Positions 1 to 8,970 of a stretch of 64,000 nucleotides of DNA are shown one piece after another; position 1 is the first letter of the stretch, and each line of letters begins with the position of its first letter. The position numbers and the translations under genes were made by a program. The DNA is from Jingyaoa shaoxingensis (GTDB lineage: Bacteria > Bacillota > Clostridia > Lachnospirales > Lachnospiraceae), in contig NZ_JACRSZ010000007.1 in NCBI RefSeq assembly GCF_014385005.1, forward strand, positions 124,001 through 188,000. Reading direction: 5' to 3'. The notes beneath the pieces were generated by a model, which was not told where the DNA came from, did not search any database, and saw only the letters and a program-made list of their open reading frames with translations.

Positions 1-3
1 TAC

Positions 4-975
4 ATGTCAGATATAGATTTTACCTTTGCGGTTGCGAGAATACGATCACTGGAAAATTCACTGCTGAATGCCACAGCCATTGAACAGCTGATTGCCTGCC
101 CGACAGAAGAAAACTGTCTGCAGCTTCTGGCTGAAAAAGGCTGGGGAGACAGTGATACCCCTCTGGAAGCAGATGCGATGCTGAACCGTGAGACAGAGAA
201 GACATGGAACACCATGCGGGAGATGGGCATTGATATGTCAGTATTTGATGTACTGTCCTATCCGAATGAATTCCATAATCTGAAGGCCGCCATCCGCGAG
301 ACCTGCCGGAAGGGAAAACATCCCGGTATTTATTATGAAGACTGTGAGCCATCAGGTGAGGAGATTGAAAAAATCATAGCAGAAAAAGATTTTTCCAAAC
401 TTCCTGAGTACATGGCAGCAGCGGCACAGGAAGCTTATGAGACTCTGATGCATACCAGGGACGGACAGCTGTGTGATGTCATTATCGACAAAGCCACACT
501 GGAAGCCATCTATGCAGCAGGAAAGAAAGCAAAAGCAGGTATCCTGAAAAGCTATGCAGAAGATACCGTTGCAGTTGCTGATATCAAGATTGCTGTGCGT
601 TCACAGAAGACCGCAAAGTCATTAGAATTTATGAAAAAGGCTATGGTGGAATGCGACAGCCTGAACATTGATTTGCTGGCAAGAGCTGCGCTGAACAGCG
701 TGGACGCCATCTGCGAATATCTGTCAGGTACCGCATATGCAGGCGGCGCAGAAGCTCTGGCGGAATCACCATCCGCATTTGAGCGCTGGTGCGACAATAA
801 GATCATCCAGACCATCAAGCCACAGAAATATAACCCATTTTCCGTAGAACCGCTGGTTGCCTATGTGCTGGCAAGGGAAAATGAGATCAAAACGGTAAGA
901 ATCATATTATCCGCAAAGGCCAACAACCTGCCGGAAGATTCCATCCGGGAAAGGGTAAGGGAAATGTATGTATAA
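4..975 (+). CDS. ntpC: V-type ATP synthase subunit C
   Basis: Subunit C (AC39/d family) is the funnel-like cap that joins the membrane rotor ring to the central stalk of the V/A-type ATPase on the cytoplasmic face. The 323-residue length is close to the family norm (about 320-350), and the N-terminus (MSDIDFTFAVARIRSLE) matches the conserved start of the family, so the gene is complete although it begins at base 4. Its ribosome-binding site lies outside the window. It overlaps subunit F by 8 bases, which suggests translational coupling. The order C-F-A-B-D is the usual second half of the clostridial operon; the I, K and E genes should lie upstream. Whether protons or sodium are moved cannot be told without the K subunit. 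Confidence 0.93.
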   Translation: MSDIDFTFAVARIRSLENSLLNATAIEQLIACPTEENCLQLLAEKGWGDSDTPLEADAMLNRETEKTWNTMREMGIDMSVFDVLSYPNEFHNLKAAIRETCRKGKHPGIYYEDCEPSGEEIEKIIAEKDFSKLPEYMAAAAQEAYETLMHTRDGQLCDVIIDKATLEAIYAAGKKAKAGILKSYAEDTVAVADIKIAVRSQKTAKSLEFMKKAMVECDSLNIDLLARAALNSVDAICEYLSGTAYAGGAEALAESPSAFERWCDNKIIQTIKPQKYNPFSVEPLVAYVLARENEIKTVRIILSAKANNLPEDSIRERVREMYV

Positions 976-1291
976 AATTGCAGTTATGGGTGATTACGAC
1001 AGCATCTACGGTTTTGCGGCTGTAGGGCTGGACACATATCCGTTATCCGATGAAAAAGAAGCAGAAAAGCAGCTGCATCAGCTTGTGCTGGCGCAATACG
1101 CAGTGATCTATATTACCGAAGAGTGGGCGGCAAAGATCCCTCACGCTATTGATAAATATAAAGATCAGATCCTGCCGGCCATTATCCAGATTCCGGGCGT
1201 ATCAGGCAATACTGGCAAGGGCGTGGAAAATGTCAAGAAGTTTGTAGAGACAGCTGTAGGATCCGATATTCTGTTTTCAAACAATAAGTAA
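968..1291 (+). CDS. ntpF: V-type ATP synthase subunit F
   Basis: This is the small central-stalk subunit (107 residues) that binds subunit D inside the catalytic hexamer and modulates ATPase activity. The start [20 protein letters not shown] is the typical beta-strand and glycine-rich opening of the family, and the mid-protein stretch [13 protein letters not shown] is also characteristic. The start codon lies inside the end of subunit C, with GGAAAGGGTAAGGGAA upstream acting as a ribosome-binding region. It is followed 23 bases later by subunit A. The length fits the family (about 100-110 residues). Confidence 0.93.
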   Translation: MYKIAVMGDYDSIYGFAAVGLDTYPLSDEKEAEKQLHQLVLAQYAVIYITEEWAAKIPHAIDKYKDQILPAIIQIPGVSGNTGKGVENVKKFVETAVGSDILFSNNK

Positions 1292-1314
1292 TCTTCAGAA
1301 AGGTGATTTGTCCA

Positions 1315-3084
1315 ATGAGTAAAGGAACGATTAAAAAAGTGGCAGGCCCACTGGTTATCGCTGAAGGCATGAGAGATGCGAACATGTTCGACGTGGTACG
1401 TGTCAGCAACCAGCGACTGATCGGTGAAATCATCGAAATGCACGGTGACGAGGCTTCCATTCAGGTATACGAAGAAACATCAGGACTGAAGCCGGGAGAA
1501 CCGGTAGAATCTACAGAAGAACCACTTTCCGTAGAACTGGGACCTGGTCTGATTGCCAGCATCTATGATGGTATTCAGAGACCTCTGGATGACATCATGA
1601 AAGTAACAGGCGGCAACAACCTGATCCGTGGTGTAGAAGTACCTGCATTAAAGCGTGACAAGAAATGGAATTTTGTTCCGACAGCCAAAGTCGGAGATGA
1701 AGTATCCGGTGGTGATGTACTGGGTACCGTAAAGGAGACCATCATCGTAGAACAGAAGATCATGGTTCCTCCTACTATGAAAGGTAAAGTAAAAGAAATC
1801 AAAGCAGGCGAATTTACAGTAGATGAAGTTATCTGCGTATTAGAGACTGCAGACGGCGACAAAGAACTGACCATGATGCAGAAATGGCCGGTACGTAAGG
1901 GTCGTCCTTATAAGAAAAAACTGCATCCGAAGATGCCTCTGGTAACAGGACAGCGTGTCGTTGACTGTATGTTCCCGATTGCCAAAGGTGGTGTGGCAGC
2001 AGTACCTGGACCATTCGGAAGTGGTAAAACAGTTATCCAGCATCAGCTGGCAAAATGGGCAGAAGCAGATATCGTAGTTTACATCGGATGTGGCGAACGT
2101 GGAAATGAGATGACCGACGTTCTGAATGAGTTCCCGGAACTGAAAGACCCGAAGACTGGGGAATCTCTGATGGAAAGAACTGTGCTGATCGCCAACACCT
2201 CCGATATGCCGGTTGCTGCACGAGAAGCATCTATTTATACAGGTATTACCATTGCAGAATACTTCCGTGATATGGGTTACTCCGTAGCACTGATGGCAGA
2301 CTCCACATCCCGTTGGGCTGAGGCTCTTCGAGAAATGTCAGGACGTCTGGAAGAAATGCCTGGTGAAGAAGGTTACCCGGCTTACCTGGGAAGCCGTCTG
2401 GCTCAGTTCTATGAAAGAGCCGGCCATGTCATTACCCTTGGAAGCGAAGGCAGAGAAGGTGCATTAAGTGCCATCGGTGCCGTGTCTCCTCCTGGTGGAG
2501 ATATTTCCGAACCGGTATCTCAGGCAACCCTGCGTATCGTAAAGGTATTCTGGGGACTGGATTCCGCACTGGCTTACAAACGTCATTTCCCGGCTATCAA
2601 CTGGCTGACCAGCTACTCTCTGTATCTGGATGACATGGGACCATGGTTCAACGAGCATGTTGCTCCGGATTGGATGAGTCTTCGTCAGGATATGATGAGC
2701 CTTCTGCAGGATGAAGCAGAATTAGATGAAATCGTAAAAATGGTAGGTATGGATGCGCTGTCACCGACAGATCGTCTGAAGATGGAGGCAGCAAGATCTA
2801 TCCGTGAGGACTTCCTGCATCAGAACTCCTTCCATGAAGTAGATACCTATACATCTCTGAACAAACAGCATAATATGATGAAACTGGTTATGGCTTTCTA
2901 CAATGAGAGTCTGGAGGCACTGAATGGCGGTGCATCCATCAATGATATCCTGAAAATGGATGTTCGTGAAAGAATCGGTCGTTACAAATATACGCTGGAA
3001 GCAGATGTAGATACAGAATACGACAAGATCTACAAGGAACTGGCAGTAGAGATTGCGAACATTCTTGGAAAGGAGGACCAGTAA
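1315..3084 (+). CDS. ntpA: V-type ATP synthase catalytic subunit A
   Basis: Catalytic nucleotide-binding subunit of the V1 (A1) head, 589 residues. The Walker A loop GPFGSGKT is at about residues 232-239. The long non-homologous insertion typical of subunit A lies before it. The catalytic arginine region ([20 protein letters not shown]) and the SPPGGD segment follow. I chose ATG 1315 (protein [13 protein letters not shown]) over the in-frame GTG at 1303 because AAGGTG at 1300-1305 sits nine bases before it and because family members start this way. It is followed by subunit B after a one-base gap. Confidence 0.95.
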   Translation: MSKGTIKKVAGPLVIAEGMRDANMFDVVRVSNQRLIGEIIEMHGDEASIQVYEETSGLKPGEPVESTEEPLSVELGPGLIASIYDGIQRPLDDIMKVTGGNNLIRGVEVPALKRDKKWNFVPTAKVGDEVSGGDVLGTVKETIIVEQKIMVPPTMKGKVKEIKAGEFTVDEVICVLETADGDKELTMMQKWPVRKGRPYKKKLHPKMPLVTGQRVVDCMFPIAKGGVAAVPGPFGSGKTVIQHQLAKWAEADIVVYIGCGERGNEMTDVLNEFPELKDPKTGESLMERTVLIANTSDMPVAAREASIYTGITIAEYFRDMGYSVALMADSTSRWAEALREMSGRLEEMPGEEGYPAYLGSRLAQFYERAGHVITLGSEGREGALSAIGAVSPPGGDISEPVSQATLRIVKVFWGLDSALAYKRHFPAINWLTSYSLYLDDMGPWFNEHVAPDWMSLRQDMMSLLQDEAELDEIVKMVGMDALSPTDRLKMEAARSIREDFLHQNSFHEVDTYTSLNKQHNMMKLVMAFYNESLEALNGGASINDILKMDVRERIGRYKYTLEADVDTEYDKIYKELAVEIANILGKEDQ

Positions 3085-3085
3085 A

Positions 3086-4459
3086 ATGCCAAAAGAGTAT
3101 AGAACCATACAGGAAGTAGCAGGTCCTTTGATGCTGGTACAGGGTGTAGAAGATGTAGCATACGATGAACTGGGTGAGATCGAGCTTGCCAATGGAGAAA
3201 CCAGACGTTGTAAAGTTCTGGAGATCAACGGCAGTGATGCACTGGTTCAGTTATACGAAAGTTCAACAGGTATTAACTTATCAAACAGTAAAGTACGTTT
3301 CCTGGGACGAAGCATGGAACTGGGTGTATCCGGTGATATGCTGGGACGTGTATTTGACGGTGTAGGTCGCCCGATCGATGACGGTCCGGAGATCCTTCCG
3401 GAAGAACGCCGTGATATCAATGGTCTGGCTATGAACCCGGCAGCCAGAAGCTATCCTCAGGAATTTATCCAGACCGGTATTTCAGCTATCGATGGTCTGA
3501 ACACACTGGTTCGTGGACAGAAGCTGCCAATCTTCTCTGCATCCGGTCTTCCGCATGCACAGCTGGCAGCACAGATTGCAAGACAGGCAAAGGTTCGTGG
3601 AAAAGATGAACAGTTCGCCGTTGTATTTGCAGCTATGGGTATTACCTTCGAAGAGTCCAACTTCTTCGTAGAGAGCTTTAAAGAAACAGGCGCCATCGAC
3701 CGTACCGTTATGTTTGTCAACCTGGCAAACGACCCGGCGGTAGAACGTATCGCAACACCGCGTATGGCACTGACAGCAGCAGAATTCCTTGCTTTCGAAA
3801 AAGGCATGCACGTACTGGTTATCCTGACGGATATTACCAATTACGCAGATGCACTTCGTGAAGTATCTGCCGCACGTAAGGAAGTTCCTGGACGTCGTGG
3901 ATATCCTGGATATATGTACACTGACCTCGCAACACTGTATGAAAGAGCAGGACGTCAGGTAGGTAAGGACGGAAGTATCACCATGATCCCGATCCTGACC
4001 ATGCCGGAAGATGATAAGACTCATCCGATCCCTGACCTTACCGGATACATCACAGAAGGACAGGTTATCTTAAGCCGTGATCTTTACAGAAGAGGTGTTA
4101 CACCTCCAATCGATGTACTGCCGTCTCTGTCCCGTCTGAAAGATAAAGGTATTGGAGAAGGAAAGACACGTGCTGACCATGCCAATACCATGAACCAGCT
4201 GTTTGCAGCTTACTCCCGTGGTAAAGATGCAAAAGAACTGATGGTTATCCTTGGTGAAGCTGCCCTTTCAGACATCGACCTGATTTATGCAAAATTTGCA
4301 GATGCATTTGAAAAAGAATATGTATCTCAGGGTTACGATACCAACCGTGATATCGAAGAGACTCTGGAGATTGGATGGAAGCTGCTCTCCATTCTTCCAA
4401 GAAGCGAACTGAAACGTATCGATGACAAGTTCCTCGATATGTACTATGGAAAACAGTAA
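3086..4459 (+). CDS. ntpB: V-type ATP synthase subunit B
   Basis: Non-catalytic regulatory subunit of the A3B3 head, 457 residues. It lacks a canonical Walker A: the corresponding region reads [12 protein letters not shown], as expected for subunit B. It carries the arginine-finger region ([20 protein letters not shown]). ATG 3086 is chosen because AGGAGG at 3071-3076 lies nine bases upstream and yields the usual [11 protein letters not shown] start. A longer reading frame from 3053 would overlap subunit A and has no ribosome-binding site. Subunit D follows 37 bases downstream. Confidence 0.95.
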   Translation: MPKEYRTIQEVAGPLMLVQGVEDVAYDELGEIELANGETRRCKVLEINGSDALVQLYESSTGINLSNSKVRFLGRSMELGVSGDMLGRVFDGVGRPIDDGPEILPEERRDINGLAMNPAARSYPQEFIQTGISAIDGLNTLVRGQKLPIFSASGLPHAQLAAQIARQAKVRGKDEQFAVVFAAMGITFEESNFFVESFKETGAIDRTVMFVNLANDPAVERIATPRMALTAAEFLAFEKGMHVLVILTDITNYADALREVSAARKEVPGRRGYPGYMYTDLATLYERAGRQVGKDGSITMIPILTMPEDDKTHPIPDLTGYITEGQVILSRDLYRRGVTPPIDVLPSLSRLKDKGIGEGKTRADHANTMNQLFAAYSRGKDAKELMVILGEAALSDIDLIYAKFADAFEKEYVSQGYDTNRDIEETLEIGWKLLSILPRSELKRIDDKFLDMYYGKQ

Positions 4460-4496
4460 ATCGCAGTAAAAAACTTGGAAGGAAGGTGAATGCAAA

Positions 4497-5180
4497 GTGG
4501 CATCTACACAGGTGAATCCTACCCGTATGGAGCTGACCCGCCAGAAGAATAAGCTGAAAACAGCGGTTCGCGGCCACAAGCTCCTAAAGGATAAGCGAGA
4601 CGAGCTGATGAGACAGTTCCTGGATCTCGTTCGCGAGAACATGGAACTGCGTCTGAAGGTAGAAGCTGGTATCCGTTCTGCAAACACCAACTTTGTCATT
4701 GCAAAAGCAGGAATGTCCGAACCGACATTAAAGACTGCTCTGATGACACCGAAACAGGAAGTTTATCTGGAAGTTGACAAGAAAAATGTTATGAGCGTGG
4801 ATATTCCGGTTCTGGAATACAAAACCAGAACTGCGGATGCCAACGACATCTATTCTTATGGTTTTGCCTTTACTTCCAGTGACCTGGATGGTGCAGTAAA
4901 ATCTCTGGCAGATGTACTGCCGGATATGCTGAAGCTTGCAGAGAGCGAGAAAGCATGCCAGCTGATGTCAGCGGAGATCGAAAAGACCAGGAGACGTGTA
5001 AACGCGCTGGAGCATGTTATTATCCCGGAAGCGCAGGAAAATATCAAGTATATTTCCATGAAGCTGGGTGAAAATGAACGTTCTTCTCAGATCCGACTGA
5101 TGAAAGTAAAAGATATGATGCTGGAAGAAACCCATCATTACAAAGAAAAAGCTCACGAAAGAGCAATGGAGAATTCCTAA
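4497..5180 (+). CDS. ntpD: V-type ATP synthase subunit D
   Basis: Central rotor shaft of the ATPase, 227 residues, predicted to be mostly two long alpha helices. The N-terminal segment NPTRMELTRQKNKLKTAVRG and the following HKLLKDKRDEL are diagnostic of the family. The start is GTG 4497 (MASTQVNPT), with the strong GGAAGGAAGG purine run at 4478-4487. An ATG a few bases earlier is out of frame. It is the last gene of the ATPase operon here, followed directly by an intrinsic terminator. The length is at the upper end of the family range. Confidence 0.93.
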   Translation: MASTQVNPTRMELTRQKNKLKTAVRGHKLLKDKRDELMRQFLDLVRENMELRLKVEAGIRSANTNFVIAKAGMSEPTLKTALMTPKQEVYLEVDKKNVMSVDIPVLEYKTRTADANDIYSYGFAFTSSDLDGAVKSLADVLPDMLKLAESEKACQLMSAEIEKTRRRVNALEHVIIPEAQENIKYISMKLGENERSSQIRLMKVKDMMLEETHHYKEKAHERAMENS

Positions 5181-5196
5181 AAAAGAGAACGAAAAG

Positions 5197-5235
5197 AGAC
5201 AGTTCCTGTGCAAAGTGCAGAAACTGTCTTTTTTT
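5197..5235 (+). terminator. Intrinsic terminator of the ATPase operon
   Basis: AGACAGTT (5197-5204) pairs with AACTGTCT (5222-5229), with a partly paired interior, followed by a run of seven T. It lies 17 bases after the stop codon of subunit D. Confidence 0.85.
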
Positions 5236-5249
5236 GGTATTTTGGATAC

Positions 5250-5278
5250 TTGTATTTGTGAAGATTTCAAGCTATAAT
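5250..5278 (+). promoter_or_regulatory. Sigma-A promoter for the first LCP gene
   Basis: TTGTAT (5250-5255), a 17-base spacer and TATAAT (5273-5278), placed just after the ATPase terminator and about 55 bases before the LCP start codon. Confidence 0.7.
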
Positions 5279-5331
5279 ACATCAGAAAAGCAGGAAAAAG
5301 CGAGAAAAATAGAGAGATACGAGGGATGAGA

Positions 5332-6519
5332 ATGATGAAGAAAAAAGGACATCTGGCACTGAAGATCCTGCTCGTTCTGGTGTTGATCTGTGCGGTGGCA
5401 GCAGGAGCCGGTTACTGGTTATTTAAGACACAGTTTTACGATCAGACGAACTATGTGGAAAAAGGTACCTATGGAACCAGTGGTTTTTATGCAGAAGATA
5501 TGATTTCGGCAGGACAGCTGGCAGGTCAGACAGCAAGAAAGGTCAAGGATGGGGAGGCAGTCGAAGAGGTTTCAGAGACTACATCAGAAGCTGTACTTTC
5601 TTCCGAAGATGAGGAAAAACTGATTGCAGAGCAGCAGGAAGCACTTTTGAATACTGCAGATCAGATGTTCAGTACCAAGAATACCTATAACATTCTTCTG
5701 CTTGGTGTAGACAGAAGAGATGAATCCTGGAACGGTAATTCTGATGTGGTGATGCTGGTGACAGTGAATATGGACAAACAGAAGATCTATATGACATCAT
5801 TTCTGAGGGACTTATATGTGAATATTCCTGAGATTGGTGTGCGAAAGTTAAATGCGGCCTGCGCCAACGGCGGACCGGAACTGGCAGAGGAGACTTTGAA
5901 GGAAAATTATCAGGTTCAGATCGATAATTATGCTATGGTAGATTTTAATGCCATGATTGATGTGATTGATGCACTGGGCGGCATAGAGCTGGAGATTGAT
6001 GAAGATGAGCGTGTGACAGCCAATGACTACATTACCTGTATGTGCCAGGATAATGAAGTGGACCCGGAACCATACTATATTAAAGAAGCCGGACTGGTAC
6101 ATCTGAGTGGTTATCAGGCAGTGGGATATGCAAGAAATCGTTATACCGGAAAAGGCAGTGATTTTGGAAGAACCCAGAGACAGCGAAATGTCATGACTGC
6201 GATCCTGAAAAAGGTACAGAGCGGAAGTTATGATTCTCTGACGGATGTAGTGAAGAGTATTATGCCGTATATCACTCACGATATTACAGAGATGGAGATG
6301 ATCGGAATTCTTCTGAAGCTGAATACCTGGATTGGATATGATACCGTGGAACAGCACATTCCTTATAATGACGAATACTACACAGACAATGAGATTCTGA
6401 TTCCGAATGACATGTCGGATACGATTACGAAGCTGAATGGTCTACTTTATGGAGATCTGGAGATCAGTGAGACTGAAGGACAGAGTGAAACAGAGACAGG
6501 CAGCGAAGCAGAAGCGTAA
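5332..6519 (+). CDS. LytR-CpsA-Psr (LCP) family wall-polymer ligase 1
   Basis: Membrane-anchored LCP enzyme. The family transfers lipid-linked anionic polymers (teichoic-acid-like or capsular) onto peptidoglycan on the outer face of the membrane. A basic N-terminus is followed by one transmembrane segment (about residues 8-30), a linker, then the LCP domain. That domain has the NILLLGVDRRD opening, the SFLRDLYVNIP segment with its conserved arginine and aspartate, and the later GYARNRYTGKGSDFGRTQRQR block that contacts the pyrophosphate. The C-terminus is Glu/Thr-rich. ATG 5332 is preferred because GAGGG at 5321-5325 is six bases upstream; 5326 and 5335 are alternatives. The LCP domain is very similar to the next gene, indicating tandem duplication. 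Confidence 0.88.
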   Translation: MMKKKGHLALKILLVLVLICAVAAGAGYWLFKTQFYDQTNYVEKGTYGTSGFYAEDMISAGQLAGQTARKVKDGEAVEEVSETTSEAVLSSEDEEKLIAEQQEALLNTADQMFSTKNTYNILLLGVDRRDESWNGNSDVVMLVTVNMDKQKIYMTSFLRDLYVNIPEIGVRKLNAACANGGPELAEETLKENYQVQIDNYAMVDFNAMIDVIDALGGIELEIDEDERVTANDYITCMCQDNEVDPEPYYIKEAGLVHLSGYQAVGYARNRYTGKGSDFGRTQRQRNVMTAILKKVQSGSYDSLTDVVKSIMPYITHDITEMEMIGILLKLNTWIGYDTVEQHIPYNDEYYTDNEILIPNDMSDTITKLNGLLYGDLEISETEGQSETETGSEAEA

Positions 6520-6522
6520 GGC

Positions 6523-6563
6523 AATGATTCCGGTACAATACAGAGTGTTCCGGAATCATTTTT
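6523..6563 (+). terminator. Intrinsic terminator between the two LCP genes
   Basis: Perfect 11-bp stem AATGATTCCGG (6523-6533) / CCGGAATCATT (6550-6560) ending in a short T run (6559-6563). The short T run suggests partial read-through into the second LCP gene. Confidence 0.7.
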
Positions 6564-6591
6564 AGAAAGAATATGGTTTGTGAGGTCTGAA

Positions 6592-7944
6592 ATGAAAAAA
6601 AAGAACGGAAAAGGGAACAAGAGAAAAATTGCAGGTATCATATGTCTGGTACTGGTTGTACTGTTTGCCGGAACACTGGTTTCTGCGTACAGTATATTCA
6701 AAGTAAGATTCTATGATAGATCTAATTATGTAAAACGTGGTACCTATATGGCATCCAGGCTTACAGAACGAAAAGGTGTCGAGGGCGAGAAGAACCGCAG
6801 TGAAGCAGCAACGCAGGCAGTATCAGCTAAAACAGATGTATCTGAAGCCACAGCCACAGACAAGAATAGCATATCAGTAAATTCAGCCACAAAAAATGCG
6901 GATGTAGATTCGGCAGAAAAAACAGATATTTTTGATACAGCAACGCTGACAATACATCAGCGCCATCAGGTAGAGACAGGAATACCCGAGACAGAATCCG
7001 AAAGGAAAACACTGGCGGCAAGATCCGGCAGTACGGTGCAGAAAACGACAGAGAGCGAAAAAAGCAACATGCTGGTGAAGATGGCTCAGCAGTTTTTTTC
7101 TAAGAAGGATACCTACAATATTCTGCTTCTTGGTGTAGACAGAAGAGACGAGTCCTGGGAAGGCAATTCTGATGTGATTCTTCTGGTGACAGTGAACAAA
7201 GAAAAGAAGACCGTATATCTTACATCTTTTCTGCGTGATCTCTACGCGGATATTCCGGGGGTGGGAGTGCGCAAGCTGAATGCAGCCTGTGCCAATGGCG
7301 GACCGGAACTGACGGTACAGACTCTGGAAGATAATTATCAGGTTGAGATTGATAACTACGCTATGGTAGACTTTAATGCCATGATTGATGTGGTGGATGC
7401 CCTGGGCGGTGTGGATCTGGAGATCGACGAAGATGAGCGGGTAACAGCCAATGATTACATTACCTGTATGTGTGAAGACAATGGAGATGACCCGGAGGAT
7501 TATTATATTGAAAAGGCCGGACTGGTACATCTGAATGGTTATCAGGCTGTTGGTTATGCACGTAACCGTTATACCGGAAAGGGCAGTGATTTCGGACGTA
7601 CCCAGCGCCAGAGGAATGTACTGACAGCCATAGCAGAAAAAGCACAGGATGGGGATTATGCATCGTTGTCAGATACCATGGAAGATGTAATGCCTTATAT
7701 AACCCATGATATTACAGAAATGCAGATGATTGGTCTGATGATGCAGCTTGGAAGCTGGCTGGATTATGATATTCAGCAGCAGCACATTCCGTATGACGGA
7801 GAATATACTTCACAGGATGAGATACTGGTACCGACTGATATGAATGCAACTGTGGAAAAACTCACATCCATTCTCTATGGAGACGGAGAGATTGAGACCG
7901 AAACCGAGTCAGAATCCGAGACAGAGACCGAAGCAGTACAGTAA
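6592..7944 (+). CDS. LytR-CpsA-Psr (LCP) family wall-polymer ligase 2
   Basis: Second LCP enzyme, 450 residues. It has the same architecture as its upstream neighbour: basic start, single membrane helix (about residues 14-36), linker and LCP domain with near-identical blocks (NILLLGVDRRDESWEGNSD, GYARNRYTGKGSDFGRT). The difference lies in the linker, which is about 90 residues longer in Ser/Thr/Glu-rich low-complexity sequence (about residues 55-145), and in the acidic ESETETE tail. That linker could extend the catalytic domain further into the wall. ATG 6592 is preferred over GTG 6580 because GAGGT lies five bases upstream and it gives MKKKNGKGNK, a normal signal anchor. Role inferred from the family; substrate unknown. 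Confidence 0.87.
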   Translation: MKKKNGKGNKRKIAGIICLVLVVLFAGTLVSAYSIFKVRFYDRSNYVKRGTYMASRLTERKGVEGEKNRSEAATQAVSAKTDVSEATATDKNSISVNSATKNADVDSAEKTDIFDTATLTIHQRHQVETGIPETESERKTLAARSGSTVQKTTESEKSNMLVKMAQQFFSKKDTYNILLLGVDRRDESWEGNSDVILLVTVNKEKKTVYLTSFLRDLYADIPGVGVRKLNAACANGGPELTVQTLEDNYQVEIDNYAMVDFNAMIDVVDALGGVDLEIDEDERVTANDYITCMCEDNGDDPEDYYIEKAGLVHLNGYQAVGYARNRYTGKGSDFGRTQRQRNVLTAIAEKAQDGDYASLSDTMEDVMPYITHDITEMQMIGLMMQLGSWLDYDIQQQHIPYDGEYTSQDEILVPTDMNATVEKLTSILYGDGEIETETESESETETEAVQ

Positions 7945-7968
7945 AAAACAGACAAAAACAAACCAATC

Positions 7969-8016
7969 AAAGCTTCTTTTAGAAAGGCAAGACGCCGGAC
8001 TGAAGGAAGCTTTTTT
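7969..8016 (+). terminator. Intrinsic terminator after the LCP pair
   Basis: AAAGCTTC (7969-7976) pairs with GAAGCTTT (8006-8013), followed by T residues to 8016. It lies 25 bases after the stop codon. Confidence 0.7.
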
Positions 8017-8081
8017 GAACTTTTTTGTGTCTTAAAAATCATTCTTATTGACGTAAAAATAGAACTTTATGTAATATATAC

Positions 8082-8110
8082 TTGACAAAATGCTATTGCA
8101 AGAATAGAAT
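8082..8110 (+). promoter_or_regulatory. Sigma-A promoter of the membrane protein / Xre pair
   Basis: TTGACA (8082-8087), 17 bases, TAGAAT (8105-8110), about 34 bases before the start codon of the downstream gene. Confidence 0.8.
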
Positions 8111-8143
8111 GAGAATATCAAAGGAAAGAATAGGAGGAATTTG

Positions 8144-8665
8144 ATGATGAACGAACATTCGATTGGGTTTGCAGCAGGTTTTATATTGGCAGTAATCGCA
8201 GTGATAGCGATCAAACGTATCATGTACGGTAAGTCAGACAGAAAGCCAGAGTATGACGAAATGCAGAGAGCAGCGCAGGGAATGGCTTATAAATATGGAT
8301 TTTTTACAGCAATTATAACAGGAGTAGTATGTGCCATATTGGATATACTGGATATTCATCTATTTGCAGACGGAGCCACACCAATGTTTCTGATATTATT
8401 CTTAAGTGCAGGAGCATTCGCAGGATACAGCATCTGGAAGGAAGCATATTTTGGATTACATGCCAATACAGGGCGGTATATCCGGTTCTTATTTGTGGTG
8501 ACGGTCATCAACCTGATTTCGGCAGTTCAGAGCTTCAGAAACGGAACGATGCTTACGAATGGGAAGCTGAATTATACCTGCGTGAATCTGTGGTGTGCCA
8601 TACTGCTGGCTGTTATGTTGGTGATTATGCTGATTAAGAAAAATCAGAAGCAGGAAGAAGAATAG
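8144..8665 (+). CDS. Small integral membrane protein, unknown function
   Basis: I do not recognise a specific function. The 173-residue product has about four predicted membrane helices (roughly residues 7-24, 49-70, 78-96 and 113-130, with another near the C-terminus) and a charged C-terminal tail (KKNQKQEEE). ATG 8144 follows AGGAGG (8132-8137) by six bases; ATG 8147 is an equal alternative. The gene is co-transcribed with a small Xre-type regulator that starts 12 bases downstream. This is a common Firmicutes arrangement in which the HTH protein represses its own membrane-protein partner. Cellular location: cytoplasmic membrane. Confidence 0.75.
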   Translation: MMNEHSIGFAAGFILAVIAVIAIKRIMYGKSDRKPEYDEMQRAAQGMAYKYGFFTAIITGVVCAILDILDIHLFADGATPMFLILFLSAGAFAGYSIWKEAYFGLHANTGRYIRFLFVVTVINLISAVQSFRNGTMLTNGKLNYTCVNLWCAILLAVMLVIMLIKKNQKQEEE

Positions 8666-8677
8666 GACGGTGCATAG

Positions 8678-8875
8678 ATGAAGAACCTGAGAATGAAAGC
8701 TGCCAGGGCAGCAAAAGACATGTCCCAGCAGGAACTGGCAGATGCGGTCAATGTTTCCAGACAGACCATCAATGCCATAGAAAAGGGAGATTACAATCCC
8801 ACCATCAAGCTATGCCGTGCCATATGCCGGACACTGGATAAGACACTGGATGACCTGTTCTGGGAAGAGGAGTAG
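8678..8875 (+). CDS. Small Xre-family transcriptional regulator
   Basis: A 65-residue protein made almost entirely of one helix-turn-helix domain. MSQQELADAVNVSRQTINAIEKG carries the recognition helix, followed by YNPTIKLCRAICRTLDKTLDDLFW, the usual end of the small YgzD-type Xre regulators. It has no ligand domain. It lies 12 bases after the membrane-protein gene and probably regulates the promoter at 8082-8110. The operon ends at a strong terminator. Confidence 0.88.
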   Translation: MKNLRMKAARAAKDMSQQELADAVNVSRQTINAIEKGDYNPTIKLCRAICRTLDKTLDDLFWEEE

Positions 8876-8901
8876 AGGGCAGGACTGTTAAAAAATGATA
8901 A

Positions 8902-8942
8902 GGCAGTGATTTCCTGAAATCATGGAAATCACTGCCGTTTTT
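8902..8942 (+). terminator. Terminator between convergent genes
   Basis: Perfect 13-bp stem GGCAGTGATTTCC (8902-8914) / GGAAATCACTGCC (8924-8936), then G and five T. It separates the Xre gene from the convergent M56 gene. Confidence 0.9.
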
Positions 8943-8970
8943 CTATTTGTTTCTTTTATTTTCTTTGATA

